Shown piece by piece: positions 27,017-36,500 of a stretch of DNA of 64,000 nucleotides. The DNA is from Planctomycetota bacterium (GTDB lineage Bacteria > Planctomycetota > JAJSAM01 > JAJVHW01). Both the position numbers and the translations under genes were made by a program. A model generated the notes under the pieces. The model saw nothing but the letters and a program-made list of their open reading frames with translations. It had not been told where the DNA came from and did no database searches. Numbering within the stretch: the first letter of the stretch is position 1; the number at the start of each line of letters is the position of its first letter. The stretch spans positions 1-64,000 of the forward strand of contig JAJFFG010000107.1 in assembly GCA_021776825.1 (NCBI GenBank). The letters are read 5' to 3'.

Positions 27017-28249
27017 CTACGCTTCGATCTGAGCGAGCGCCGCCTCGGCGACACGTTCCGCGGTGATCCCCGTCATGCAGACGTTGTCGTTGCAACTCGA
27101 GACCCGGCTGTTCCACGCGTGGATGCACGGGCTGCACGAAAGGCCGAGCGTGATCGCGCGATTGCGATCGTTGACCGGTCCGTACAGCGCCGGTGTCTCG
27201 GGGCCGAACAGCGTCACGCCGCGCAGATCGGTGAGCGCCGCGAAGTGCGGTGGGCCACTATCGGCGGAAACGAGCACGCTCGAGAGGGTGAACAGGGTCA
27301 GCAGATCCGTGAGGCTCGTCGCGCCGATCATGTTCACGCAGCGTGTGCTGCCATCCGGGCCGGCGTCGAGTGCCGCGAAGATGCGAGTTCCCAGCTCTGC
27401 CTCGGCGAGGGCGCCCGTGACGACGATCCACGCCTCGGGGCGGCGTGTGCGCAGGATGCGGATCACCTCGACGAACCGCTCCATCGGCCACCGGCGGAGC
27501 GGAAGTAGATCGCTCGAGTTCGGGTTGACGAGGATCAGCTCGGCCCCCTCCGGAACTTCCCCCTCCATGCTCAGCCACGACTGCACGTGCTCGACGTCGT
27601 GCTCGGTCGGCTCGAAGCGCGGGAAGCTCAGCTCGTCGAACGTGGGGGGCGCCTCCTTCGGCAGCGGCACCTCGTCTGCTGATCGGCCGGCCGCGCGCAC
27701 GAGCATCACCATCGACTGAGCGATGTGCAGGTACGGGTTGAACGTGAGTCGGTGCGTGTAGAGGTCTCCGCAGTAGAGGCCCTCCGCGGCGAAGCGATGG
27801 AAGCCCGACCGCACAGGGGCGCCGGCGAGGTACGTGAGGATCGCGCCGACACGGGTCAGGTACTCGAGGTCGACGACCACGTCGAAGCGCTCCGAACGCA
27901 TGCGCCGCACCGCGCCGAGCAGAGATGAGAGCGTCTCGAGCAACCCGCCGGTGGGGACACGAATCACCCGCTCCGTTGGAAGGCCACCGGCGACCTCGGC
28001 GATCCCCGCGTTCTCGTCGAAGCAGAGCAACCATGGCTCGGCGTTCGGGAAAACGCGCCGGACCTCCGCGAATGCCGGCGTGGCCAGAACCACCGCGCCC
28101 ATCTCCGAGAGCTTCACGAAGAGCACCTTGCGGACCGACGCCGGGTCGACAGCCCGCGGTTCCGGAAGCAGGCGCCGAAGCAACGACAGCACGAAGCAGA
28201 ATGGGCGCCCCAGCGCCCGATCCACCGCTCGCATCGTGCCCACTTCCAT
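27017..28249 (-). CDS. Family-9 glycosyltransferase (heptosyltransferase-like)
   Basis: A 410-aa protein of the GT9/WaaF-WaaC type, which transfers sugars such as heptose from a nucleotide donor onto lipopolysaccharide core or similar glycans at the inner membrane. The N-terminal Rossmann half opens with VRKVLFVKLSEMGAVVLATP (about 40-59). The C-terminal half has LILVNPNSSDLLPLRRWP near 237, the donor-site block VSADSGPPHFAALTDLRGVTLFGPETP near 325-350, and a Cys-containing tail (CSPCIHAW ... CMTGI) common in this family. The ATG at 28249 is taken as start; a second Met five codons later is possible. It is divergent from the aminotransferase at 28319 with a 69-bp shared gap. Confidence 0.85.
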   Translation of the reverse strand: MEVGTMRAVDRALGRPFCFVLSLLRRLLPEPRAVDPASVRKVLFVKLSEMGAVVLATPAFAEVRRVFPNAEPWLLCFDENAGIAEVAGGLPTERVIRVPTGGLLETLSSLLGAVRRMRSERFDVVVDLEYLTRVGAILTYLAGAPVRSGFHRFAAEGLYCGDLYTHRLTFNPYLHIAQSMVMLVRAAGRSADEVPLPKEAPPTFDELSFPRFEPTEHDVEHVQSWLSMEGEVPEGAELILVNPNSSDLLPLRRWPMERFVEVIRILRTRRPEAWIVVTGALAEAELGTRIFAALDAGPDGSTRCVNMIGATSLTDLLTLFTLSSVLVSADSGPPHFAALTDLRGVTLFGPETPALYGPVNDRNRAITLGLSCSPCIHAWNSRVSSCNDNVCMTGITAERVAEAALAQIEA

Positions 28250-28318
28250 GGCGGCAGTCTATCGCGCTCCGCGTCCCGGCCACGTGTACCCTGTCCGCCC
28301 CCCGGAAGGAGTCCTGTC

Positions 28319-29497
28319 GTGACGGTCGCGTCAAAGATCACGGAGGCCATGAAGGCCTCGTCCTGGATCCGTCGGATGTTCGAGGAGGGTGCTCGCCTCA
28401 AGGCCGAGCACGGCGCCGAGAACGTGTTCGACTTCTCGCTCGGCAATCCGGTCGTCGAGCCACCCCAGCAGGTGATCGACGCACTGGTCGAGGCCGCCGG
28501 AACGACCGCGCGCGGCGCGCACCGCTACATGCAGAACGCCGGCTATCCGGCCGTGCGGGCCGCCGTGGCTTTGCACCTAGCCGGGCAGACCGGTCTGCCG
28601 TACGAGGGCTCGCACATCGTCATGTGCGTTGGCGCCGGGGGCGGCCTGAACGTGGTGTTCAAGACGATCCTCGACGCGGGGGACGAGGTCATCGTCCTCA
28701 CGCCGTTCTTCGTCGAGTACGTCTTCTACATCGCGAACCACGGCGGTACCGCCGTCCAGGTCGCCACCGACGACGCGTTCCTGCCGGACCTCGCGGCGAT
28801 CCGCGCGGCGATCACGCCACGCACGAAGGCGGTGGTCGTCAACAGCCCGAACAACCCGACGGGCGTGACCTACCCGAAGGAGATCCTCGACGGCCTCGGC
28901 GCGGTGCTACGCGAGGAGTCCGAGCGGCTCGGGCACACGATCTACCTCATCACCGACGAGCCATACCGCTACATCGCGTACGACGTCGAGGTCCCCTGGG
29001 TGCAGTGCTCGTACGACGACACGATCCTGGTCACGTCTCACAGCAAGGACCTCGCTCTGCCGGGCGAGCGCATCGGCTTCATCGCGCCGTCGCCGCGCAC
29101 GTCCGGCGTGGCCGAGCTCGTCGCCGGGCTCACGTTCTGCAACCGCATCCTCGGCTTCGTCAACGCCCCGGCCACCCAGCAGCGCGCGGTCGCCTCGCTC
29201 CAGGGGCAGACGGTCGATCCTGAGATCTACCGTAAGAAGCGCGACCTGATGCTCCCGGCCCTGCGGGACATGGGCTTCGACATCGTCGAGCCGACGGGAG
29301 CCTTCTACATCTTCCCGAAGGCGCCGATCGACGACGACGTGGCCTTCGTGCGCGCTCTGCAGGAGGAGCTGATCCTCACGGTGCCGGGACGCGGCTTCGG
29401 TCGACCGGGCCATTTCCGGATCAGTTACTGCGTCGAGGACGACACGATCGAGCGCTCGCTCCCCGGCTTCGAGCGCGTCATGGCGCGCTACCGGTAG
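28319..29497 (+). CDS. Class I/II PLP-dependent aminotransferase
   Basis: A 392-aa fold-type I aminotransferase. Visible landmarks are the substrate-phosphate region GAGGGLNVVFKTIL (about 101-114), NSPNNPTGVTY (about 180-190) with the conserved Asn, TDEPYRYIAYD (about 218-228) with the Asp that binds the pyridine nitrogen, and SHSKDLALPGERIGF (about 240-254) whose Lys forms the Schiff base. The C-terminal FRISYC carries the Arg that binds the substrate carboxylate. The family includes aspartate and aromatic aminotransferases; the substrate is not decided here. It starts from GTG at 28319, preceded by GGAAGGAG. Confidence 0.92.
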   Translation: MTVASKITEAMKASSWIRRMFEEGARLKAEHGAENVFDFSLGNPVVEPPQQVIDALVEAAGTTARGAHRYMQNAGYPAVRAAVALHLAGQTGLPYEGSHIVMCVGAGGGLNVVFKTILDAGDEVIVLTPFFVEYVFYIANHGGTAVQVATDDAFLPDLAAIRAAITPRTKAVVVNSPNNPTGVTYPKEILDGLGAVLREESERLGHTIYLITDEPYRYIAYDVEVPWVQCSYDDTILVTSHSKDLALPGERIGFIAPSPRTSGVAELVAGLTFCNRILGFVNAPATQQRAVASLQGQTVDPEIYRKKRDLMLPALRDMGFDIVEPTGAFYIFPKAPIDDDVAFVRALQEELILTVPGRGFGRPGHFRISYCVEDDTIERSLPGFERVMARYR

Positions 29498-29507
29498 CGC
29501 GCCTCGG

Positions 29508-29700
29508 GTCACGTCGATTGCAGGGCGATCGGCTGGTGACGCCGAGCGGGGCATGCGGCAATCGCCGCGCCTCCCATGTCTCTGGTCGGCTCCGCGGCTG
29601 CGGCAGCTCTCACTCGAGAGCCACCGCGTCGGTCGCAGCCTTGCGTGGCCTCATCTCCCGCGTCACGGCGCTTGCGCTCGGGCGCAACCGCCGCGCCGCG
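29508..29700. repeat. Long dispersed repeat, copy 2, with extended left end
   Basis: From 29546 this matches 6410-6560 almost base for base. Here the left end extends to 29508 (GTCACGTCGATTGCAGGGCG), and that extended left end recurs directly at 29703-29770, giving a direct repeat of about 65 bp on each side of the element. Confidence 0.85.
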
Positions 29701-29702
29701 GG

Positions 29703-29770
29703 GTCACGTCGATTGCAGGGCGATCGGCTGGTGACGCCAACCGGGACATGCGGCAATCGCCGCGCCTCCG
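29703..29770. repeat. Partial third copy of the long dispersed repeat (left end)
   Basis: Matches 29508-29575 with few differences, then stops where the 22-bp tandem array begins. Confidence 0.85.
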
Positions 29771-29776
29771 TTGTGT

Positions 29777-29885
29777 CCGGAATCGAACAGGCCGCCTCCG
29801 GAATCGAACGGTTCCCACTCCAGAATCGAGCGGTCCCCATTCCGGAATCGAGCGGTCCCCGTTCCAGAATCGAGCAGGCCCGCGT
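29777..29885. repeat. 22-bp tandem repeat, about five units
   Basis: Units begin at 29777, 29798, 29820, 29842 and 29864, each starting CCGGAATCGA or CCAGAATCGA followed by RCRG and C-rich bases. The last unit runs into the left arm of the hairpin at 29873. Confidence 0.85.
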
Positions 29886-29911
29886 GGCACCGAGTGCCGC
29901 GCGGGCCTGCT
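29873..29911 (-). terminator. Hairpin downstream of rpsT
   Basis: AGCAGGCCCGCGTGGCAC and GTGCCGCGCGGGCCTGCT pair over 18 bp with a single mismatch around a 3-base loop. It lies 17 bp past the rpsT stop codon. No T-run follows on the minus strand, but stem strength and position favour a terminator. Confidence 0.7.
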
Positions 29912-29928
29912 TCTGTCTCGCGTCCGGG

Positions 29929-30198
29929 CTAGCTGTCGGCCTGGGCCTTGTTGCGCGCCTTCGCCATGCGGCTCTGCATGCGGCTGGCCTTGTTCGGGTG
30001 GATCAAGTTCGCCTTGGCGGCCTTGTCGATCTTGCGCACGGCCTCGGACATGATGCCGTCGACGTTCGCCGGATCGTCGGCGATCGCGGCCTTCGCAGCC
30101 TTGACCGTGCCGCGCATGTTCGTGCGCTGAGCGCGGTTCTTGAGGCGCTGCTCCTGGTTCTTGCGGAGCGTCTTCTTGCGGTGACGAGTGTGGGGCAT
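29929..30198 (-). CDS. rpsT: 30S ribosomal protein S20
   Basis: An 89-aa highly basic helical protein that binds 16S rRNA in the small subunit. The N-terminus MPHTRHRKKTLRKNQEQRLK followed by NRAQRTNMRGTVKAAKAA, and the C-terminal block IHPNKASRMQSRMAKARNKA, match S20. Length is typical. It lies 17 bp downstream of a TPR gene on the same strand, an unusual partner, and is followed by a strong hairpin. Confidence 0.96.
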   Translation of the reverse strand: MPHTRHRKKTLRKNQEQRLKNRAQRTNMRGTVKAAKAAIADDPANVDGIMSEAVRKIDKAAKANLIHPNKASRMQSRMAKARNKAQADS

Positions 30199-30215
30199 CG
30201 CTGGGCCTCTACGGT

Positions 30216-31550
30216 CTAGGACTTCATCTTCAGGGAGATCGAGGTGACCTTGTCGGACACATCCCGATAGGAGACGTCGACCTCGTAGATCTCGAGGAAG
30301 TGCTCCCGTGCCTGGGCGAGTTCGCCCTGGTTCTCGCGGAGAAGCCCCAGGTTGTACACGACCCGCTTTCCCTGGGCCGAGTTAAGACCGGGGCTCTCAG
30401 CCAGCGCCTTCTCGAGCTGGCGGGCGGCCAGATCGAAGAGGCCCTTGGTCAGGAAGCACTCGCCGAGCAGGCTCAGCGAGTCGAACCGCTTGCGCGGGTC
30501 CTTGACCGACTTCTGGAACTCGCCGATGGCCTCGTCGACTTCGCTGTCATGGAGCAGCACCTTGCCGAGCTCGAAGCGCAGGCCCAGGTCGGTCGGGTGC
30601 TCGGCGACGCGCGTCCGGAACTCGCGGATCTTGGTCGTCCGGAGCTTCTGCTCGGCGGCGGGGGTCTTCTCGGCGTCGCCCTCGACGGCATTGACCTCAC
30701 GCTGGACGCGAGAGATCCGCAGGTCGCCGAGCTTCACGCGAGCGTCGAAGTCGGTCGGGTCGTGCTCGATGATCGCGGCCCAAGTCTCCTCGGCCTGGTC
30801 GAACTGCTGAGCCTGCTGGTAGGCCATCGCGAGCTTGCGCCGAATGTTCGAGTCGTTCGGGTTCTCCTCGATCTGCTTCGCGAGGCGTGACATGTAGTCG
30901 CCCGCCTCGTCTCCGGAGCGCTGGAGCCGGTCGGCCTGGAGAAGCTCCTTGGCCTGGTCCTTGTCACGCAGCAGGTCGTGGGTGGTCGTCGCCGTCTCGA
31001 AGCCGGTCCGCTTGATCGAGAGTTCGGCCGCCAGGTCCTTGCGGATCTTGATGGCCTGCTGGTTCTTCGGGTTGATCGAGAGCGCGCGCTCGAGGTGCTT
31101 GATGGCGTCCTCGGGCTCCTTCGCACCCAGCAGGCGGCCGAGATTGACGAACGCGAGCTCGTCCTTCGGTGCGTGCTGGACCATGCCCTCATAGACCCCG
31201 ATCGCACCGTTCTCGTAGCCGGCCTTCTCGAGCGTCTCGGCGAGCTTGTGCGCGACCGACGTGTTCTTCGGATCGAGCTTCAGGTAGTTCTCGAACGAGG
31301 GCAGTCGGCGCTCGATGCTCGGGTTCGCCATGCCCATCCGGGACGTTGCCGTGCCGAGCTTGATCGAGAACGCGCTCGGGTAGTTGTGCTCGGTCTTCTT
31401 CAGCGCCGCCGCTCGCACGCCCCGTCGACCTGCCCGGTTGTCGGGGTCGATCTGGAGTGCCTGGAGGAAGATCTCGATCGAGAGCTCGTACTTCTTCGAA
31501 CGGAAGGCCTGCTCGGCCTTGGCCACCTGTTTGCTGACGTCGATCGCCAT
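30216..31550 (-). CDS. TPR-repeat protein
   Basis: A 444-aa cytoplasmic protein made of tetratricopeptide repeats from end to end. Clear units include QAFRSKKYELSIEIFLQALQ (about 14-33), AIGVYEGMVQHAPKDELAFV, AIKHLERALSINPKNQQAI, LAMAYQQAQQFDQAEETWAA and AARQLEKALAESPGLNSAQ. There is no signal peptide. The start at 31550 (MAIDVSKQVAKAEQ) is chosen because GAGGGA precedes it and the frame further upstream reads as non-coding. It is probably co-transcribed with rpsT 17 bp downstream. TPR proteins usually act as protein-binding scaffolds; the partner is unknown. Confidence 0.85.
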   Translation of the reverse strand: MAIDVSKQVAKAEQAFRSKKYELSIEIFLQALQIDPDNRAGRRGVRAAALKKTEHNYPSAFSIKLGTATSRMGMANPSIERRLPSFENYLKLDPKNTSVAHKLAETLEKAGYENGAIGVYEGMVQHAPKDELAFVNLGRLLGAKEPEDAIKHLERALSINPKNQQAIKIRKDLAAELSIKRTGFETATTTHDLLRDKDQAKELLQADRLQRSGDEAGDYMSRLAKQIEENPNDSNIRRKLAMAYQQAQQFDQAEETWAAIIEHDPTDFDARVKLGDLRISRVQREVNAVEGDAEKTPAAEQKLRTTKIREFRTRVAEHPTDLGLRFELGKVLLHDSEVDEAIGEFQKSVKDPRKRFDSLSLLGECFLTKGLFDLAARQLEKALAESPGLNSAQGKRVVYNLGLLRENQGELAQAREHFLEIYEVDVSYRDVSDKVTSISLKMKS

Positions 31551-31956
31551 CGTCTTGTCCCTCTTTCTTCCCGTTCGTTCTCGCCGGTGCGGCGGGCCGC
31601 GCATCCTAGCGGAACCAGTCGTTCCGACGCGCGATTCGCACCCACCCCGTGCTCGCTCGAGGACGCCACGCCGGACGGTCCCGGGTGCGTGATCTCCCGC
31701 ACGGCAGCCGCTCCACAACTGGATCGAAGGTGCGTGCGCGTCTGCAGCACGAGGTCTCCCGCACCCGGATCCGTCAGGACACCGTGCGCTGATCCGACGA
31801 GTTGCCGCAACGATGGGGCCGTCATCGCCGCCGACGGACTCGCCGCAACCCCGCGACGCCCACGCGAGAGAAGGCGGCCAGCTGGGACGTTGGTCCCTGC
31901 GGACCGATCGCCCGGAATGTTCCGGGGGCCTCGCGCGTGCCGATAAGGTGAGCACC
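31551..31956. other. Divergent intergenic region between the TPR gene and def
   Basis: About 400 bp upstream of both genes. It contains copy B of the ~0.2 kb dispersed repeat (31658-31861). No gene is supported. Promoters for both directions must lie here, but I could not assign boxes. AGGTGAG just before 31957 serves def. Confidence 0.6.
31658..31861. repeat. Dispersed ~0.2 kb intergenic repeat, copy B
   Basis: Ordered, similarly spaced match to 139-356: GAGGACGCCACGCC, CGGTCCC, GATCTCC, GTGCGTGCGCGTCT, CAGGACACCGTGCG and CCCGCGACGCCC blocks. See copy A. Confidence 0.6.
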
Positions 31957-32511
31957 ATGAGCGAGAGCGAGACCTCCACCACCGATCGGCCCTCACCGGA
32001 GGCACCCGCAGTGGATCTGTTGCCGATCGTCACCTATCCGGACCCGTTCCTACGGCGCACGATGAAGGCGGTCGAGGCGATCGACGACGAGGTCCGGGCC
32101 ATGTGCGATCGCATGGTCGCGACGATGGTCGAGGCGAACGGCATCGGCCTCGCCGCGGCCCAGGTCGGCTGGGACGCCCGCGTCGCGATCGTGAGCGACA
32201 ACGGTGTTCCGGAAGACTGCTTCGTGCTCATCAATCCCGAGATCGACGAGACGTGGGGGAGCGAGGCGATGGAGGAGGGCTGCCTGTCCTTCCCGGGCGT
32301 CGCGGCGATGATCACCCGCCCACAGGGCGTGCGGATCCGCTTCACGGGACTCGACGGTCAGGACTACGTGCTCGAGGACGACGAGCTCCTCGGTCGTTGC
32401 TGCCTCCACGAGATCGACCACCTCGATGGAGTGACGTTCCTGCGCAAGATGACGCCGGCCGACAAGCTGGCGAATCGGCGTGCCCTGAAGCGCCTCGAAG
32501 AGCGCGAGTAG
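31957..32511 (+). CDS. def: Peptide deformylase
   Basis: A 184-aa metalloenzyme that removes the formyl group from nascent proteins. All three motifs are present: GIGLAAAQVG (residues 62-71), EGCLS (107-111, Cys109 as metal ligand) and HEIDHLDG (151-158, two His ligands and catalytic Glu). The N-terminus is about 20 residues longer than usual and Ser/Thr/Pro-rich. The ATG at 31957 has AGGTGAG upstream. It lies 12 bp before ribF, and the two are likely an operon. Confidence 0.96.
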   Translation: MSESETSTTDRPSPEAPAVDLLPIVTYPDPFLRRTMKAVEAIDDEVRAMCDRMVATMVEANGIGLAAAQVGWDARVAIVSDNGVPEDCFVLINPEIDETWGSEAMEEGCLSFPGVAAMITRPQGVRIRFTGLDGQDYVLEDDELLGRCCLHEIDHLDGVTFLRKMTPADKLANRRALKRLEERE

Positions 32512-32523
32512 CGCCTCCGCGCG

Positions 32524-33477
32524 GTGCGCACGCTCTACGGCTCCGTCGACCTGCACCCGGCGCGTTTCCGAAACCCTGTCGTCACGCTGGGCGTCTTCGA
32601 CGGTCTCCATCGCGGACACCGAGCCGTTCTCGCACGCACGCGTGAGCTGGCAGCGCGCGTGAACGGTGAGGTCGTCGTCCTGACGTTCGACGTCCATCCG
32701 CGCAAAGTCACCACCGGCGAGCCGCCGCCGCTCATCACCAGCCTCGCGCACCGTCTGCTCCTCCTTGGCCGCGAAGGCGCTGACGCCACGGTCGTGCTGC
32801 AGTTCGATCAGCAGCTGCGGACGACGAGCGCGCGTCAGTTCGTGGAACAAGTGCTCCTTGCCGGCATCGGCGCACAGGGAGTCGTGGTGGGGCACGACAC
32901 CCACTTCGGCCTAGATCGCGAGGGTGACCACGCACTGCTCGACGAGATGCTCAGCCCGCTCGGCATCCCGGTCGAGCGGACCGAGCCGGTGACGCTCCGC
33001 GACGGCACTGTCGTCTCGTCGTCGGCCATCCGGCGCGCCGTCGCGGGGGGCGATCTCGAGATGGCCGCACGCCTGCTGGGGCGCCCCCCGGCTCTCTTCG
33101 GCACCGTCGTCGACGGCGAAGGTCGAGGCCGCGCGCTCGGCTTTGCGACGGCGAACCTCGACATGCGCCATGAGCTTCGGCCCGGCCGCGGTGTGTACGC
33201 CGGCAAGGTCCGGATCGACGGGCGCACGTGGCCCGCCGTCGTCAACATCGGTGGTCGCCCGACGTTCCACCCCGAAGGCGTCGACGCGGACACGGTCGAG
33301 GTGCACATCTGCGGATTCGAGGGCGACCTGTATGGGCGCGACGTCGAGGTCACTCTGTTCGACCATCTGCGCCCCGAACGCCGCTTCGACGGTCCGGATG
33401 CGCTGCGCACGCAGATCGCCCGCGATGTGATGACAACACTCGAGAGGGTGCGCACCGGAGCCTGGTCACTGAACTGA
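32524..33477 (+). CDS. ribF: Bifunctional riboflavin kinase / FAD synthetase
   Basis: A 317-aa enzyme that phosphorylates riboflavin to FMN and adenylates FMN to FAD. The N-terminal nucleotidyltransferase domain has VTLGVFDGLHRGHR (about 20-33, the HxGH-like motif as HRGH) and VSSSAIR (about 163-169). The C-terminal flavokinase domain has GRGRALGFATANL (about 201-213), VVNIGGRPTF and LYGRDVEV. Length matches the family. It starts from GTG at 32524, 12 bp after def, which supports a def-ribF operon. Confidence 0.95.
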   Translation: MRTLYGSVDLHPARFRNPVVTLGVFDGLHRGHRAVLARTRELAARVNGEVVVLTFDVHPRKVTTGEPPPLITSLAHRLLLLGREGADATVVLQFDQQLRTTSARQFVEQVLLAGIGAQGVVVGHDTHFGLDREGDHALLDEMLSPLGIPVERTEPVTLRDGTVVSSSAIRRAVAGGDLEMAARLLGRPPALFGTVVDGEGRGRALGFATANLDMRHELRPGRGVYAGKVRIDGRTWPAVVNIGGRPTFHPEGVDADTVEVHICGFEGDLYGRDVEVTLFDHLRPERRFDGPDALRTQIARDVMTTLERVRTGAWSLN

Positions 33478-33527
33478 TCGCCCTCGAGACGGTAGAGTCG
33501 CGCGCTACGGGGGGCCTCGCAGAGCAC

Positions 33528-36500
33528 GTGAGCGACGACCACCAGGCGGATATCGCCCTCCATCCGGGAGACCGGGTGGGGAACCTACTGATCGAGACTG
33601 AGCTGGGACGCGGCGCCTATGGCGCGGTGTTCCTTGCGCGTGATCAGTTGATCGGGCGCCCAGTTGCACTCAAGGTGCTCTTGCCGCGGGGCGGTGAGAT
33701 CTCCGACGCCGATCGTGAGGCGTTCCTCGCCGAGGCGCGCGTCGTCGCCGGCATCCCGAGCCCGCACATCGTCACGCTGTTCGCCGTCCACGAGTGGGAT
33801 CAGGGCGGCTGGCTGATCGAGATGGAGTACGTCGACGGCGGCTCGCTCCACGACATGATCACGGCCGGCGAGCGCTTCAGCGCCGAGCGCGCGATCCCCG
33901 TCGTGCGCGCGATTTTCGAGGCGCTTCGCGCAGCGCACGATCGCGGTGTGTTGCACCGCGACATCAAGCCCGCCAACGTCCTGATGGGTCGTGACGGCAC
34001 GGTCAAACTGGCTGACTTCGGCCTGGCACTCGTCACCGGCGGCGAAGCGCACCCGATGGAGTCGGGCGGAGGCATCGTCGGCACGCCCTGGTACATGGCG
34101 CCAGAGCTGTTCAGGGGCAAGCCCGCCAGCGTGCGGACCGACCTGTGGGCCATGGGCGTGCTCGTCCACGAGATGCTCGCGGGGGAGACGCCGTTCAGTC
34201 AGAACCAGCTCGGAGCGCTGCTCTACGCCATCACGAACGATGCGCCGCCGCCGCTGCCGACGGACGTCGCACCGACGCTCGGCCGGCTCGTCTCGCGCTG
34301 CATGGCGAAGCGTCCCGAAGATCGCCCCAAGTCGGCGGGGGACCTGCTCCTCGATCTGGATCGAATGTCGGGTCGCATGGTCATGCCGACCGTCGCGGCC
34401 CTCGGCTCCGGGCGTCTGTTCGGTCGCGCTGCCGAAGTCCAGCACTCCCTCGAGGTGCTCTCGACCGTCGCCTCCGGTCGCGCCGCGACGCTCTCGATCG
34501 TGGGTGATCCCGGCATCGGCAAGTCCGTGCTGCTCGATGAGCTCCAGCTCACGGCCGGCCCGATCGGGTTCGTGTGGCTCGGCGTCACGCTTCCGAAGGG
34601 TGGGGGACTTGTCCGTCCGCTGCTCGAGACCGCGCGCGGCGTTCTCAGCCCCGACGGTGACGCCGACGCAATCGCCGACCGCCTCGGATCCGGTGACTTC
34701 GGGCGCGCCATGCCCATCCTGCGTGCGATGCTCCAGCCGGGGGCGGACCTGTCGGTGCAGGATCGCGAGCAGGCGGCGTGGGCGCTCGAGCAACTCCTCC
34801 ACGGTCTGGGCAAGGACGCACCGCTCGCGCTGGCTATCGAGGATCTGCACGAGGCGGGCGAGGACGATCTCTGGCTCGTGCGCGAGCTGACGCGACGCCT
34901 CTCGGGCGATCGCTTCGCGCTGCTGACGACCTCGCGCCCGCTCGCAGCGCTCCCCGAGATCGACGAACCGGACGGCTTCAAGGTCGTCGAGACCATGCGG
35001 CTCGAGGGCCTCTCTGCCGAGTCGATCGCGCGACTGCTCGACGATCGGGCTGGCGGCTTGCGCGTGCAGCCGCGGGTCGCTGAGCGGATCGGGCGCCGCT
35101 CGGCCGGCAATCCCCTGATGGCCCTCGAACTCCTTCGGCACCTCCAGACGACGGGAGCCATTACCGAGCAGAACGACCGCTGGGAGGTCACGGACGAGTG
35201 GGACGAGGAGTCTCTCCCCGACGGGCTCCGCGGCGTGCTGCTACGGCGGATCGCCAGCCTCGACGCCGACGATCGCGAGCTGCTCGAGGCCGCTGCCGTG
35301 GACGGTGTCCACTTCGGTGGAGCCGCCCTCTCCGCCGTGCTCGAGATCCCGAAACTGAAACTCCTGCGCCGCCTGCAGCGGGTGATCAACGCCAGGGGAC
35401 TCGTCGGGGCCGCGGACGACGGTTACCGATTCGAGAACCCGCTGCTGCGCGACACGCTCTACGAGGAGACCGCTCCGGAGCTCCGCGAGGCCCTCCACGA
35501 GGCGCTGGCGGATCACCTGGAGTCACAGGACGAGCCCGTGGATCCCGAGCGGCTCGGCACCCACTGGGAGCAGGCGGGAGACCCGACGAGGGCGCAGTCG
35601 TACCTGGTCGCTGCCGCAGGAGCCGCTGCCCAGCGTCTCGAGCGGCGACGCGCGACCGAGCTCATCGATCGCTCCGGTGTGCTCACCGACGAGCCGGACC
35701 TCGACGTGTTCGCGCGTCACGGCGAGTCACTGCACCTCATCGCGATGGTCTATCGCGACACCAATCGAGCCACGAACGCATTCGCGCTGTACGAGTGGCT
35801 CGCGCGCGCGGCGGAGCACGTCGGCGACGCCGGACTCGCCGCGCTCGTCGAGGTCCAGATGGCGCTCACGCGCCACCTCACCACCGGAAGCACGGAAGAG
35901 GACCGAGGCGCGCTGCGACGTGCCGTCGAGACGTTGCCGTCAGGGCGCGATCTCGGAATGACCCACCACGTCCTCGGGCGGATCGCGAAGGCCGCCGGCG
36001 AGTTCGAAGAGGCCGAGCGGCAGTTCACGGCTGCAGATGCGGTGTTCGAGGAGCACGGTCTGACGCATCTGCACGCGCTCGCTCTGAACGCGCTCGCGAG
36101 TATCTCGATGCGGCGCGGCGACTTCGTCGGCGCCGAAGCGCTGTTCGCCGAGGCGGCGGCGACGTCCGAGTCGATCGGCCGACACGTGAACGCCGCGGCC
36201 GACCGCTTCAACCAGGTACGCTGCGCGATGTACGCCGGTCGCATCGACGGCAAGCGTGAGATCCTGGAGAGTGCGCGGCGGACCATCGAACTGCAGGGTT
36301 CGGCGAACCAGGCGGCGTACGCGGGAGCCTTCCTCGCGGAGTTGCTCTATGCGCTCGGCGACCTCGTGGGCGCCACGCGGCTGAGCGAGGAGTTCGTCAC
36401 GAACGCGCGCGCGCTCGAGAGCGATCACATTCGGACGACATGCCTCGTGGCCTCGGTGCAGTACCTCGGCGCGACGGGGGATCTGGACGCGGCGCGCCAG

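Larger units (their letters stand above)
29498..29928. other. Gene-free, repeat-filled gap between convergent genes
   Basis: About 430 bp between the 3' ends of the aminotransferase and rpsT. It holds a full and a partial copy of the long dispersed repeat, a 22-bp tandem array, and the hairpin downstream of rpsT. No coding sequence is supported. Confidence 0.75.

Noticed and set aside
29508..29885. CRISPR array
   Set aside because: The 22-bp units are contiguous with no unique spacers, and no cas gene is in the window.
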